NCBI RefSeq assembly: GCF_963576675.1
Contig: NC_088913.1
Location: 86,923,001 to 86,987,000, forward strand
Direction: 5' to 3'
DNA: 64,000 nt
From: Euphorbia lathyris
Lineage: Eukaryota; Streptophyta; Magnoliopsida; Malpighiales; Euphorbiaceae
Part shown: piece by piece, positions 10,031 to 21,774 of the stretch
Layout: each line of letters opens with the position of its first letter
How positions within the stretch are numbered: position 1 is the stretch's first letter
The notes under the pieces: generated by a model
The model's input: only the letters and a program-made list of their open reading frames with translations
Database searches by the model: none
Told to the model about the DNA's origin: nothing
Program-made: the position numbers and the translations under genes

Positions 10031-11260
10031 TGTTATAGCAAGTGCACTAGGTACAAGTAATATCTAGGTAAGTAGAGTATCGTTCTCCTCAGGGATTGAT
10101 GAATAATTTTAATAGAAAAACCTTATAGAACAGGGTGTTCGAAATAACAGTAACTTCTTTCTTTTAGTTGGAAATGGGGTTCATATGATTTGATTAGAAC
10201 AACCTAGAAGTAACAAATCTGCACAAAGTTCGTTCAGAATATAATGATTTATCATAATGAAAAGGTGGAACAAGCTAAGCCTAGCATGAACAGGGAGCTT
10301 GCATTATAACTTTTGCCTATTTATTCATGAATGGAATATGATGTGGTCAAGATGTCTCTGCTTTAGGTTCACTCAAGTCAACTCTCGTGTGCCCTTGAGA
10401 TTCTAAGATTTACTACACATTCAAGCGTCCCCAAAAGTGGTTCTTTCTTACATTAAATAATAAGCAGCATTTCATTTTCAGAAAACCCTTGATATAAAAC
10501 CATTATATTTCTATTTCTGATTTTACATGTTCAATGATAGATACATGAGTATGAAAGTAGTCTCCCATCATTCATAAACACTTAGATAGCAGTTAATGAA
10601 ACATACATGAAAAGCATCATTGAACACACAAGGTATAAACCACATTCATTCATAAATAAGCTAAGAAAACTTACAGCTCCAGCCCTTAGCTGGCTTAGCT
10701 CATTCAATCGACTACTCACTCATAGTACATAGTGAACAGCCACAAAAGATGCAATAACTCCTCATCAATGGAGTTAGGTTAAAGTATCAGAGAGTTCTCC
10801 TTCAAGAGATGAAGCTTTGGCTCTCCAAAATTATCCAAAAAGGTAACCCCTTTTTCCTCCTCCTAATTGTCCGGTATAAATAAAGAGGAAAGGCACAAAA
10901 TAGAAAAAGATTATTACAAAAGTAGATTATTCCGAAAAAGTAAAATTATTCTTCATAAATTGGTGTTGACTTTGGACACTTGAACACTCTAGGTCCTGAA
11001 TTTTTCATCATGTTGCTTAGTCTATCCGTGCTACCGCCTCCCTGTTCTGCCGTCCTCAGCGCTTCTCGCCTTTACCCATCAGTCTGATGGGTCTTCTTCT
11101 ACTTGTCTCCTGCAAAACAGGCTGCATGACAGCTGTTTCGTCTTGTCATTTAAAGATCTGCACAAAAAGCCTTTTAGTCCTCATTTTATATATTTAATCA
11201 ATTAGCCCCTTTTTAATCAAACACGGTATGTTATTAGGGTCAAGTATGAACCCATCAACA
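10031..11260 (+). mobile_element. Solo LTR, Athila-like (copy A)
   Basis: A 1,230-bp segment running TGTTATAG...CATCAACA with TGTT/AACA-type ends. Its first 70 bases share the pattern GCAAGTGCAC, AGTAATA, TATCG and CAGGGA with the Athila LTR at 25239, but the bodies have diverged, so it is a different family. No internal region is present and I cannot see a convincing target duplication. It sits inside the second Helitron in all three copies, so it predates the duplication. Confidence 0.65.
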
Positions 11261-11599
11261 ATGAAAGAAAATGAAGAACAAATTGATTGAATGTTTTGAT
11301 GGGATAATACATGATGAAAATAAAAGAATTCATCACCTTAAGCTGATTCAATTGGATATATTGGGTTATTGTAACCTAATAAATAATTGAATTTGAATAT
11401 ATTTGTGATCATGAAATTTCATCAAGCAAAATGATTATCATCAAGATAAATTTGTATCTGATTCTTATGGGTTTTGTTTTATGTAATTGAAGTTTTTTAA
11501 TGCAAAGGCTAAATGTATACATGTAACATATTGAATTGATGAAGTCTCTTCATGCACAACATTAAAAAATATTGATTGCAATAATTTATAGCATAATAA

Positions 11600-11725
11600 T
11601 TTTTTTTTTAAAGTTGTACGCAATACACTTATATTAAACAAAGGAAGATTACATTAAAGAGAAAGGAAAACCCTCAACACACCCCGCCCCATGTGATTCG
11701 AACCCATGACCTCTAGGGTCATAGA
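11600..11725 (-). mobile_element. tRNA-derived SINE, 5'-truncated (copy A)
   Basis: The 126-bp insertion is flanked by a perfect 13-bp duplication TATAGCATAATAA (11587-11599 and 11726-11738). On the minus strand it contains GGTTCGAATC, a pol III B box, about 20 bases from its start, and it ends in a poly(A) tract (T-run at 11600-11609). No A box is visible, so the 5' part is missing. Present in all three copies. Confidence 0.8.
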
Positions 11726-12215
11726 TATAGCATAATAAATTGATGTTGCTTCCATTTCAACATAGATTGTAATTTTTTTGTGTTGTAGATACAATGTTGA
11801 ATTAGAATTGTAGTTTAACTAAAGCGAGAAAAAAAATATTTATACAATATAAGCTCATTTAGACTATTGTAAACTACTTTAAGAAAAATAAGTAACCAAT
11901 TATATTATTTACAATGAAAACTCCATATTATATTTTTTAATGCAGGAATTTATAAAGTTTATGAAGCCAAATGTTGTATGAAGCAAATGTTGTATGAAGC
12001 GAAATGTTGTTTGAATCATTATACTCCGTTTTTCAAATAAAATAAAATATTAACTACTTTTTTAATGAAAAATATTAACTACTTATTGCTTTACTTTATA
12101 ATCTAACTAATAAAAATATTATTTTCAATACAATTACTATACATACATATATTAAATTTGTCGTTAACTATTTTTTTTTAAGAACCAAAAATTAGACAAA
12201 TTTATTTTTTTTTTG

Positions 12216-12887
12216 TAAATTTAACTTATTTTAAAACAAACCTGGCGCAAGAAGACGAATCTGGCAAACCTGGCTCCTGCTAAAAACAGAAGACAGGATT
12301 GGCCTGCAGTTTTGAAAGCTGACCAAGCAATGACGAAAGGAGACTGTTTCCCCACAATGGCTATGTCGGAATTCAAATCATTGGCACCCCAAAGATTGCT
12401 ATAAAAAGGCCAATTCATCACTTGTATCATACAAGATAGATATACAGACAAGCAAATCTTCACTAAGTCAAAGATCCAAAATAGAAGCTGTCTGAAAAGA
12501 AAAAAAGCAAGCTCTTACACCAAACTCCAATCATTGTGTAAAAGTCTAGAGTGATTTTATTCATCTAAAGTGTTCTTCATTTAGTGAGAACAATTCTTGT
12601 ATCATTTGTAAAAGGTTAGAAGAGTGAAGCTGAGTACTCGGTTATAGTACTCAATGGTAGAGAGAAGATGAATACTCGGTTATAGTATTCAGTGGTAGAT
12701 AGGACTGAGTAGACGAATAGAGGACGGTACTCTTGCATACTCAGTTGCTATTGTAAAAGGTTTGTGCTCTACCTTTAAAGAGCTCAGTAGAGGATTGAAA
12801 AAGCTCGGAGGGATTTTGGGGACTGGACGTATGCGGAGAGGCTGAACTAGGATAAGTCTGCTGAGTAACTTCTAACCCTTTCTCTTG

Positions 12888-12923
<36 letters not shown>

Positions 12924-13170
12924 TGCTTGCTTAAAATTACTCAGTAAATAATTTGTACAAGCTGAAGCTGAGTAATCTGAGTGCTGAGTTGGAAACTGAC
13001 GTAAGTGTTACTTCCCAACTCACAACTAAAACAGCTCTAGTCAGCATCTGATTAAAGCTGTCTCACACCACACTCAGCCTTGCTGACCGGAAACTAAGTT
13101 AAGTTATCAAACATTCAATTAAGTCAGCATTATTAAGCAAAAAAGTTATATCAGTTCCTAACCCCCCTGG
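12216..13170 (+). mobile_element. Ty1/copia LTR and leader region (copy A)
   Basis: The sequence contains a TATA box (12400-12407), two near-identical units with TCGGTTATAGTA (12637-12700) and many CTGAGT/ACTCAG motifs. It leads directly into the copia pol frame. The left edge inside the Helitron is approximate. Most of gag is absent: LTR/leader sequence passes to the stretch just before protease within about 60 bases, so this is an internally deleted element. Confidence 0.6.
12888..12922. repeat. TA/TG microsatellite (copy A)
   Basis: A (TA)n run followed by (TG)n inside the copia leader. The run lengths differ clearly between copies (24620-24675 and 61554-61610). Confidence 0.9.
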
Positions 13171-13178
13171 AACTAATC

Positions 13179-15743
13179 CTATCACGTTACACGGGACCGA
13201 CAGCAAAAAGTCAACAGGCTAACTTGTTACAGGAAGGGACTGCAATAGGCTTAATGTCACAGTCTCCTTGTGATGTTGAAGGAGGAGAATATAAGGATAT
13301 GTTTGAAAGAGGAATGAGTCAATTTATACAAAAGGAAATGCAAAGGTACTTTTCCAAAGGGAAGATGGAAGGAGATTTTACTGCATTTGCCAATGAATGT
13401 AGTGGTAATGATCGTTTTCTTGCTTTTACTTCTGCCATTAAATTGTTGACTATTGATAATATGTGGATCATTGATTCTGGAGCCAGTACACATGTGTCAT
13501 GAAATGTCATTTTTCACTTCACTATGTAAAATTGATCATCCTAGGGTGGTGTTCCTGCCTGATGGATCCAAACAAGTTATTACTCATGTTGGACCAGTGC
13601 TGGTTACTCTAAAATTGTTGTTGAAGAATGTCCTGTTTGTTCCAACTTTCAAATACAACTTAATGTCTGTTGGGAGGCTGCTTATGGATAATGAGGTGAG
13701 CATTCAATTTTCTATTACACACTGTGTATTACAGGACCTGGCCTCTAAGGCAGAGATTGCTCGAGGAGCATTGATGGATGGTTTGTATCAATTGCAACAA
13801 ATGAAGGTTAGCATAGCCACGACATCACTTTCAGCTTGTTCCACAGTTCACAGTTCATCTGTTGCGTTATCTGGTATGATATCTCTTGATATGCTTTGGC
13901 ACATTAGATTAGGTCATGTCTCTTCGCATAAGTTGTGGCACATGCCTGATCTGAATTGTAAAGTTGATGATGTAGTATGTGAAGTGTGTCACAAAGCTAA
14001 ACAACATAGAATTAGTTTTGGTCTTAGTGCCATTAAAACTACCAGAATTTTTGAGTTAATTCACACTGATGTATCGGGTCCCTAAAGACAAGTTTCTTTA
14101 TCAGGAGCACAGTATATGCTTACAGTAGTTGATGATTTTTGCATAATTACATGGTCCTATTTGTTCCAGAAAAAAGACCAGGTAGAAACTTTGTTAAGCA
14201 ATTTTATCAATATGGCACATACACAGTTTGAGGCAAAAATTAAAGTTCTTCGCACAGATAATGGAACAGAGTTCATTAGCGCTAAAACATAAGATATTTT
14301 GCACAATTTTGGCATCATACATCAGAAAACATGCAGTTACACACCACAGCAAAATGGTGTTGTTGAACGAAGACATAGATTTTTAGCTGAAACTGCAAGA
14401 GCATTGTTATTCCAAGCTAATCTTTCCAATAATTTTTGGGGAGAGGTCATACTACATGCCACTTTTCTAATCAATTTGTTGCCTACTAAGGTACTTAATT
14501 CGTAGAGTCCACATGAAGTATTCTATGGTAAGTCACATGTGTTATCAGTGTTGAAGTGCTTTGGTTGCCTTTGTTTTGTGACTGATATTTCTCCATAGAA
14601 AGATAAGTTTTCTCCAAGTGCATTCAAGGGTATTTACTTAGGCAACTCTGCAGGACAAAATGGTAGTAAAGTGTACAACTTCCTTACTCACAAGGTTTGT
14701 GTTTCCAGGGACGTGCAGTTTTATGAACATATCTTCCCTAGTTATCCCAATCCTAAATCAGCTCCTAGCCTGACTGCAAACATCTTGATCCTACCCAATC
14801 TTAGTTCTCATATAGAAAATTTTGACCTTTATCCTATCTCTCAATCTCATATTCCTGCTTCTTCTTCTAACACACCTACATCCCTTAATTCTCCTAATTC
14901 TCCTAGTTCTCCTAATTATCCTAATTCTCAACCAACTACACCCATTTGTTCATCTAAACCATCAAGCCCCTCCATAAATCTTTTAAACAATACAACAGAC
15001 TCCAATGCATCCCGGCCACCTATTGCTGAAAGAAACTCTACCAGAACTAGTAGACAACCTGAATGGCTTAATGATTTTGTGGTGAATGTGGTTGATGAGT
15101 ATTCAATGTTGAGCAGTATTTCTCAAACAACATTTTTGACCAATATTGTTAAAATTAAGGAACCAAGTAGCTTTTCTGAAGCAAACAAACAAGTTGAGTG
15201 GCCGGATGATATGAAAATAGAAATAGAAGCTTTAGAAAGCAATGGCACATGGGAACTCACTATATTACCAGATGGGAAACAAACTATTACAAGAAAGTGG
15301 GTATTTCGTATCAAATACAATCCAGATGGGACAGTTGAGAGATTCAAGGTAAGGTTGGTTGCAAGGGGGTATGACCAGAAGTATGGAGTGGACTATACTG
15401 AAAGCTTTTCTCCAGTTACTAAAACAGTTACAGTGAGACTGTTTCTTGCTATAACTGCTGCTAAACAATGGCAAATACATCAAGTTGATGTAAATACTGC
15501 GTATCTTCACGGTTTTGTAGATGAAGACATATACATGGTTCAACCGGCTGGTTATGATAAAGCTAATCCAGGACAAGTTTGTAAACTTAGAAAATCCCTA
15601 TATGAGCTGAAGCAAGCTGGGAGGCAATGGTATAAAGAGTTTACACATTCTTTACTGCAGCTAGGTTTTCAGAAATCTATCAATGATTATTGTTTGTTTA
15701 CTAGGGAATTGGATGGTCATTTTATGGTGATAGTCATTTTATG
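13179..15743 (+). pseudogene. Ty1/copia pol: protease, integrase, partial RT (copy A)
   Basis: Domains in order: protease active site WIIDSGAST near 13465; GAG-pre-integrase (MLWHIRLGHVSSHKL, with a CEVCHKAK zinc knuckle); integrase core (IHTDVSGP, VLRTDNGTEF, QQNGVVERRHR), i.e. the D, D and E residues; a Ser/Pro/Asn-rich linker; and reverse transcriptase (KWVFRIKYNPDGTVERFK, VDVNTAYLHGFVDEDIYM, SLYELKQAGRQWY). The element is dead. A 2-bp loss at about 13490 shifts frame, stops follow DVSGP, follow SAKT, replace Q at 14503 (TAG, private to this copy) and follow DISP. The RT is cut off before the YVDD box, where the sequence jumps to the hAT MITE of copy B. RNase H and the 3' LTR are absent. 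Confidence 0.93.
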
Positions 15744-16461
15744 GTTTTGGTCCTAAAAATAGAAGTAATTTTGTTCGGTTTTTGGACCGAACAAGACCAT
15801 GCTAACCTCTAACCATAGGAGCAAAAGAGAATAAATGAGTTAATGAGTTTTAATTATCTCTATATAATTAGTACTATATATTAACATATTATTTATTGTC
15901 AATTAATAGCTCATCAATTAAAGTAATAAAAGAAAGTAAAAGTTAGAGGAAGATGAAAAAACACAAAGCGAAAATCATTATATTCAATAGCCACTGAAAA
16001 TCAAAGTCCTCATCGACATTTAATTTTGATTATGTATTAGTTTTGTTCTTAATCTTATAATTTTGTTCTTACTTCAAACAGTATATAGTCTTATAATTTT
16101 GTTCTTACTTCATTAAGAGATTCAAATTTATTTGAAAGCTATTTCCATTGATAAACTGTATTAATAGCATTTTCTTCAAGAATTGTCAGAATTTAGAATT
16201 TGATATCTTCAATTAAAGAAATATGATGGAAATAGAAGAGGCATGGACAACTGAAATAGGAAAAAGCAAATGTGTAAAAAATTATAGGAAATCGTTATGT
16301 TTCCCAATGTAATTATTGATTTTTTTCATAAGTAGTTATTTTGTTCTCAATTAACTTAAAATTATCTAAAACAAAATATTAATATAATTACATGCAAATG
16401 ATATATAATTAAAAATGAAATAAAAAATTAAATTTCTTTAGCAACGCGGGAACAATACTAG
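15744..16461 (+). mobile_element. Truncated right ends of hAT MITE and outer Helitron (copy B)
   Basis: The hAT right end runs to 15811, followed by the decayed target duplication ACCATAGG (15812-15819). The Helitron 3' end follows, with CTAG at 16458-16461 after GCAACGCGGG. The left part of the nest, including the inner Helitron, is missing in this copy. Confidence 0.8.
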
Positions 16462-17206
16462 TTTTTATTTATTCGAAAACCTCTAAAATATTTATTGTAT
16501 AATTAATTTATTTATTTTTATTTCACATCATTTTTTTATGAAAATGCGTACATCATTTCATAGATAAGAAAAGAAGTACAATAAGAAAAGTAAAGAATAA
16601 AACCTTACATAAGTACAGACTATGCCTAGTACATAATCCATAAAGGTAAGAAAATGACTATAAAGAGCAAAATAGATCATTAAATGTACAAATAAAACAA
16701 ACAACATATGAAACATATATTTCTTGAAACTCCAAATTTGCAGAACAACATATCTGTAATCCAATCTTCAAACTCTTCTGATTCTTCGGATATGGGTCAT
16801 TTCTTTTGCAACCACGTAGATTTAGTGATCTGCGAATAAAATCTACCATTTCTTCTCTTGCTAAATCAGAAAATGTTTCAAATGAAAAGATAATAAACAA
16901 CATATGTAATTCAAGCGGATTAAGAGATCCGGTAAAATATATGCAATCCAACTAAAATAGACTTAATGAAATAGTTGAAAACTCCCTTCCTGGCACGGTA
17001 ACAATCTAAAATTAATAAAATTAAGTTAGAACAAAAGTTTAAAAGATTGGATTGTTAACGAATTTAAAGAAATTTAATTGTTTATCCACGAATCTATTGT
17101 TCGATTATAAATAAAAATGAGAGAACTTATTATTTTCTTAAAAAAAAGTTAACATTGGAAGCTACTAAGGTCAGCAACTGAACTTAAATTCTACTATTCC
17201 AACGGA
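16462..17206. other. Unassigned segment (copy B)
   Basis: Counterpart of 4645-5381. The 97-codon minus-strand frame is open at 16951-16658. Nothing else is recognised. Confidence 0.4.
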
Positions 17207-17425
17207 CACTATTAAAAAAAAGTCTGTTACGATGGACGCTAAAATTTTATAGTTGAACGACGTTTTTAGCGTCCCTAAACAATTACCTACGCTTTTAAAA
17301 ACATTGTAACAAGTGTTTTTAAATCGTATGTCGTTAATTTTAACAGTACATAAAACCTTGTGTGGATAAATTTAATCTAACGACATATATATACAAGCAT
17401 CGTCATTGCTACCAACGCTTACATT
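17207..17425 (+). mobile_element. CACTA-like 5' terminal fragment (copy B)
   Basis: Same terminus CACTATTAAAAAAAAGTC and subterminal repeats as in copy A. No 3' end found. The stretch 17426-17743 after it holds nothing I recognise. Confidence 0.5.
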
Positions 17426-17743
17426 TTTAACATCATAATAATTTTCATATTATTTATTTTTTTATTTTTTGAAATTTCATTATGTTGTAGCAAATCTTCG
17501 CAAAGTTAACCACATGTAACTTTTATTATGTCATTATTTTGTTTCTGAAAATATTCAAAACGGCTTGAATGCAACAGCACTTAGATTTAAAAACATATCC
17601 AAATTCGCGATACTTAAATATACAACGTCTACATTTAGGTAAACAAGAATCCATCATGTCCCAAACACAACTACATTATCATGTCCTTAGTATAACGATA
17701 TTTTCATAAATAAGTTCCTTAAATATTTTCGAAAATATGATAT

Positions 17744-18237
17744 TGTTAGAATTTTCGTTTCGAAGTTAAAGTAAATATGATCACATAGTACGTATGCATT
17801 CCATATTAGATGGCTCTATATTCATATTTGAGACTCTACCAACTTACAGCCATAATTGAAGTCTCAAATGTTCAAATTCATTTTTTCTTCTATCACTTTT
17901 CCCTTTCCTTTCTTAACAGATAAAAAAAAAGGTTTTTATAACTTGTCTTAAATGTAACTATTAAAGTTACTTAAGGTACTTTAGTTATGAAAAAATACGA
18001 GAGTTGAGTTACTTTACTTATGAGAAGTTATGAAAGTTAAGTTACATTCTTAATTAGCCATTAAGAGTTATTAAGTTTTATTCACTAGGTTTGTAATAGT
18101 TATATTTTCATGTAGTATAAATAGTTATCTTGTATATCTAAAAGTGAATAAGCTTAAATTAAAAAAGAAATAAAATTAAGAAAAGCTTCCTCCTCTCTTT
18201 CTTTCATTTTTTTTATATTTTTCTTTTCTCTCCAACA
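17744..18237 (+). mobile_element. LTR-like segment upstream of the SNF2 repeat (copy B)
   Basis: TGTTAGAA...CTCCAACA with the TATAAATAG box conserved. It differs from copy A by scattered substitutions only. Confidence 0.55.
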
Positions 18238-18244
18238 TATGCCG

Positions 18245-18745
18245 TCTATAATTCTTTTTGCTCTACGATAAAGGTTCTAATTCAAATCCAATAGAATGAT
18301 ACAAAAGATTGCAAGCAGTTCTGAAAGCGATAATGCTTCGTCGCACAAAAGGTACACAAATTGATGGGGAATATATTGATTATTACACTACCACCCAAAC
18401 GGGTAAAACTGAGAAAAGTGGATTTTAGTGATGAAGAGCCGAACTTTTACTCAAGACTGATGGCTGAATATTCACATGATCAATTTAGAGAATATGCAGC
18501 TGCTGGAACAGTAAAATTCACTAAAATCAGCCTTCAGCCTTGAGTAGAAGTCCGACTCTTCATCACTAAAATCCACTTTTCTCAGTTTTACCCGTTTAGG
18601 TGGTAGTTTAATAATGGTTCCCCATCAATTTATTTACCTTTTGTGTGACGAAGCATTATGACTTTCAGAACTGCTTGCAATCTTTTGTACACTTCTGTTG
18701 GATTTCTTTGAATTGGAACCTTTATAGTAGAGCAGAAAGTATAGA
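18245..18745 (+). repeat. Inverted repeat of SNF2 exon sequence (copy B, most complete)
   Basis: Sense arm 18245-18459 and antisense arm 18535-18745. The loop here is not rearranged: the sense strand continues as protein through FYSRLMAEYSHDQFREYAAA to GTVK before it diverges. A 60-codon frame (18361-18543) stays open and reads LPPKRVKLRKVDFSDEE, the most continuous SNF2 stretch in the window. Copies A and C have lost the AAAGTVK part and carry a short duplication instead, so copy B is closest to the original capture. Confidence 0.82.
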
Positions 18746-18797
18746 TTTATATGCTTATCAAGAGGTAGGGGCAGAAATTCGAGTCGTGGACATAGGC

Positions 18798-19310
18798 ACC
18801 TAACCGAGGTAGAGGCAGGGTTTGTAATGATCCCAAGAGTTGATTTACGGCCATAGACTTAAGTTTTTTTACTCTTCAATAGAAATCACAACAAAGTCAA
18901 ATTTTGAAATCAAGGAAGGAAGAATTTTTTTAATCACTCGAACACCTTCCATCTTATCTCCATATTTATTCAATTGATTAACAGTTTTCTGGACTCTGGA
19001 CCCTGTTGAAATACTCTTCAATGGGTTCAGAGTCGTGCATCTTGAGATTTTCATATTCACCTCTCACAATTTGTATACATACTATAATTATTTTATCTTT
19101 CCCTTTAAAGGAATTCTCAAGAATTTCTGATACATCCTTTGCAGTAACATCAGGAGAAATATTTTTAAACATTTTGTCATCCAAACATATATGGATACAA
19201 GTGAGCGCTTACTGGTCTTTCTTTTTATCCTTCACTGAGCTATCATTACTGCCTCATTTTCTGGTTGTACATAACTATTTTCAACAATCTCTTATACATC
19301 TGTAATAGAA
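18798..19310 (-). pseudogene. Ty1/copia gag (UBN2-type) remnant, antisense (copy B)
   Basis: Same gag order as in copy A but without the SINE, so DDKMFKNISPDVTAKD runs on unbroken to EYFNRVQ (19184-18978). A frame change then leads to [12 protein letters not shown] and [12 protein letters not shown]. The TAACAT empty site for the copy A SINE is at 19145-19150. Confidence 0.75.
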
Positions 19311-20763
19311 TTTTTGTTTGTGTGTTTACTTTATGTGTCCACTTTGAATATTGGAACATGGTGCTTGATATTCTAACTTGGGATGAAAAATGTGTCATTT
19401 CAGGAACTGAATGCTCAAAAGGGGGAACCAATAGAATGTAAGAGAGTAAGTAGGAACTAGGTATTGGCAACAGAGTAGATGGGGCAATCCTTATACTATT
19501 GGCAAAGTCATTTCTTTTATCCGGAATGCGACATCTATACTGTATATAATACTGGAAGCAGAGAGAAATGAGGAGAAGTGTTTTAGAAATATTTTTTATA
19601 AGTTGTCAACGTAGTAAAAAATCAAAATAAAAAATATTTAATTAATTAATAATAATAGAAAGAAAATTGAAAAGTAATTTATATATATTTATAATTTTTA
19701 ATAATAATAAATATTTATCAAACCGTTAATTAAAGTAATAAAAGAAAGTAGGAGTTACACAAAGATGAAAAAACATAAAGGGAAGGAAATCCAAAAGTTA
19801 CAAATAAATTTATATATAAAGCATTATAGATAGTATTCTACCATTATATTCATTGATCACCGAAAACCACAGTCTTCATCAACCTTTAATTTTGGTGATG
19901 TATTATTTTTGTTTTTCATACTCTTATAATATAGTTTTATAATTTTGTTCTTAATTTAAATAATATAATCTTATAATTTTATTCTTACTTCATTAGAAGG
20001 TTCAGATCTATTTAGAAGCGGTTTCCATTGATAAATTATTTAATAGCATTTTCTTCTAGGATTTAGAAAATTCAAACTTTAATATCTCCGATTGAAGAAA
20101 TTCGATAGAAATAGAAGATGGGTGGACAACTAAAATCGGATAACGCAAAGTGTCAAAAATTATAGGAAATCCTTATATTTCTGAAGGTAATTATTCGATT
20201 TTTTCATATAAAGTAGTTATTTTGTTCTCAATTGTGTTGGTGCTTTATTTTTATAACACAATAGTTGTTATAGTTTTATTTTTTAGAGATGAAATTTCAT
20301 TTCTGCCGTTACCCATGTTCCATATCTCTCGCTATCTTATCCATGACTAAAATAAAGATTTTGTACATTTGCATTCTTTTCTAGTATATGTTGCTAGGTG
20401 TAATCGTTTCAATTGTCAACTCTAACTAAAATTTAGATTCTCGGTTTTATGTGAACTCAACTGTTAGGTTTAATTTTAAGTTAGATTAATTTTTCAAATT
20501 TAAAACCTGGTGAAGTGCAATAAATTTTTTATTTGGGTTATCTAACTGATATGGATTGTATTTTTTATTTTTATGCATTTTGGTACGAATAGATATAAAG
20601 TTTCACATAATAGTGATTCATTGAAATTTGAGACATATCGAAGAAAATAATTAAAGAAGTATTGAAACACTATACTTACAATGAAGTTTATTTCAATTAT
20701 AAATTATGTTATATCACTATTGTCATTCTAAGTTCCTTTCTCATTTTTTAATCATAAATTCTA

Positions 20764-20801
<38 letters not shown>

Positions 20802-21315
20802 GGGGAAAGTTTGAAAAAAATGCTTGTGGTTTGTTCAATTTGCAAATAGAGGCATGTGATTTAAAAGTTTACAAATAAAGGTATGTGGTATGGTTTATTT
20901 AGAAAACAAAGTATTACAATTACACAATTGAGTTCTAATTACAACCAAATAAAGGTTTGTGGCATGTGGTTTAACACAACCACCGAAAAAAGCAACTTAC
21001 TAAATCGAAACAATAAATAATATGGTGGAATTTTACGTTTTTTACTAATTTGACAGTTTGTGAACTAAATTAATATTTAAGTTCATTTTACACAATTAAA
21101 ATTTGATTTTGGAATCCGTTTTATGTCAATAAATAAATGTAATTGAAAACAAATAAAAAATGCTCTTAATTGTCATCAATTACTTATAAGTTTAATTTTA
21201 AATACTTTGTTTTGTAAAAAAAAGCATATCACGTACCTCTATTTGTAAACTTTTAAACCACGGACCTCTATTTGCAAACAAGGTAAACCACGAGCATTTT
21301 TTTCGTACTTTGCCC
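20802..21315. mobile_element. MULE-type MITE (copy B)
   Basis: Flanked by a perfect 9-bp TTATTATTA on both sides (20793-20801 and 21316-21324), the best-preserved target site of the three copies. The left duplication lies inside an ATT microsatellite, so part of the match could be chance. Confidence 0.75.
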
Positions 21316-21774
21316 TTATTATTATTATCAAGATGTTAAGTTTTTTTCCCCACTCCTCTAGACAAAGAGATTGTAAGTGTCCAATTATTCTTGAAGAATT
21401 TGGATTACGCTAGATATAAACTCAAAATGAAGGTAAATAAAAATAAATTTTGATGCTCAAAATCTGAAAATGTAAATTAATTATGGGATATTGAGACAAT
21501 TGTAACACATGCCTATATAATTATTAACCATTATATTGTGGTTTGCAAAATTGTTATTATTTTAAGAGTTTTTAACAGATGAAAATGAAACATGATTATA
21601 GGACAAAATTAAATATTAATTAGAGTAATTATGCTCAAAATTATCGTCCAGATTTGGAAAAATGAAAATTTTACCGATCACATGTACCGATCTGCAAAAA
21701 ATGTGAAACCACAGGGTTTTATTTGAAATTAACCCTTAAAATATTATTATTTGAATATCTTCAATTTCTGAAAA

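Larger units (their letters stand above)
7825..12215 (+). mobile_element. Second non-autonomous Helitron, 3' end not seen (copy A)
   Basis: The start is TCTATACTGTATATAATACT at 7825 after an A, followed by GGAAGCAGAGAGAAAT. This matches the 5' end of the inner Helitron read on its own strand. Co-linear homology to that element continues in pieces to about 11900, interrupted by a MULE MITE (9057), a solo LTR (10031) and a SINE (11600). I find no CTRR terminus with hairpin before the copia LTR, so the 3' end was lost or lies beyond the copia insertion. The right boundary given is only where copia LTR sequence takes over. No Rep/helicase coding is present. Confidence 0.65.
20..15743. repeat. Segmental duplication, copy A
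   Basis: This composite block recurs as copy B (15744-25238) and copy C (43148-63932), and the order of embedded elements is the same in all three. By eye, divergence between copies is a few substitutions per hundred bases plus indels. Copy A alone has a 122-bp SINE at 7313, a 46-bp tandem duplication at 1417, a 2-bp deletion that shifts the copia frame near 13490, and a private TAG stop at 14503. It ends inside copia reverse transcriptase, where it is fused to the hAT MITE sequence that opens copy B. Confidence 0.93.

Noticed and set aside
10031..11260. That the solo LTR and the Athila LTR at 25239 come from the same family
   Set aside because: They share only the motif pattern in the first 70 bases (GCAAGTGCAC...CAGGGA). 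The rest does not align by eye.
11600..11725. A tRNA gene on the minus strand
   Set aside because: Only a B-box-like GGTTCGAATC is present. There is no A box, no acceptor stem pairing and a poly(A) tail with target duplications, so it is a SINE.
12221..12463. An 80-codon minus-strand frame present in all three copies
   Set aside because: It covers the copia LTR promoter region including the TATA box. Its retention only reflects recent duplication of the block.
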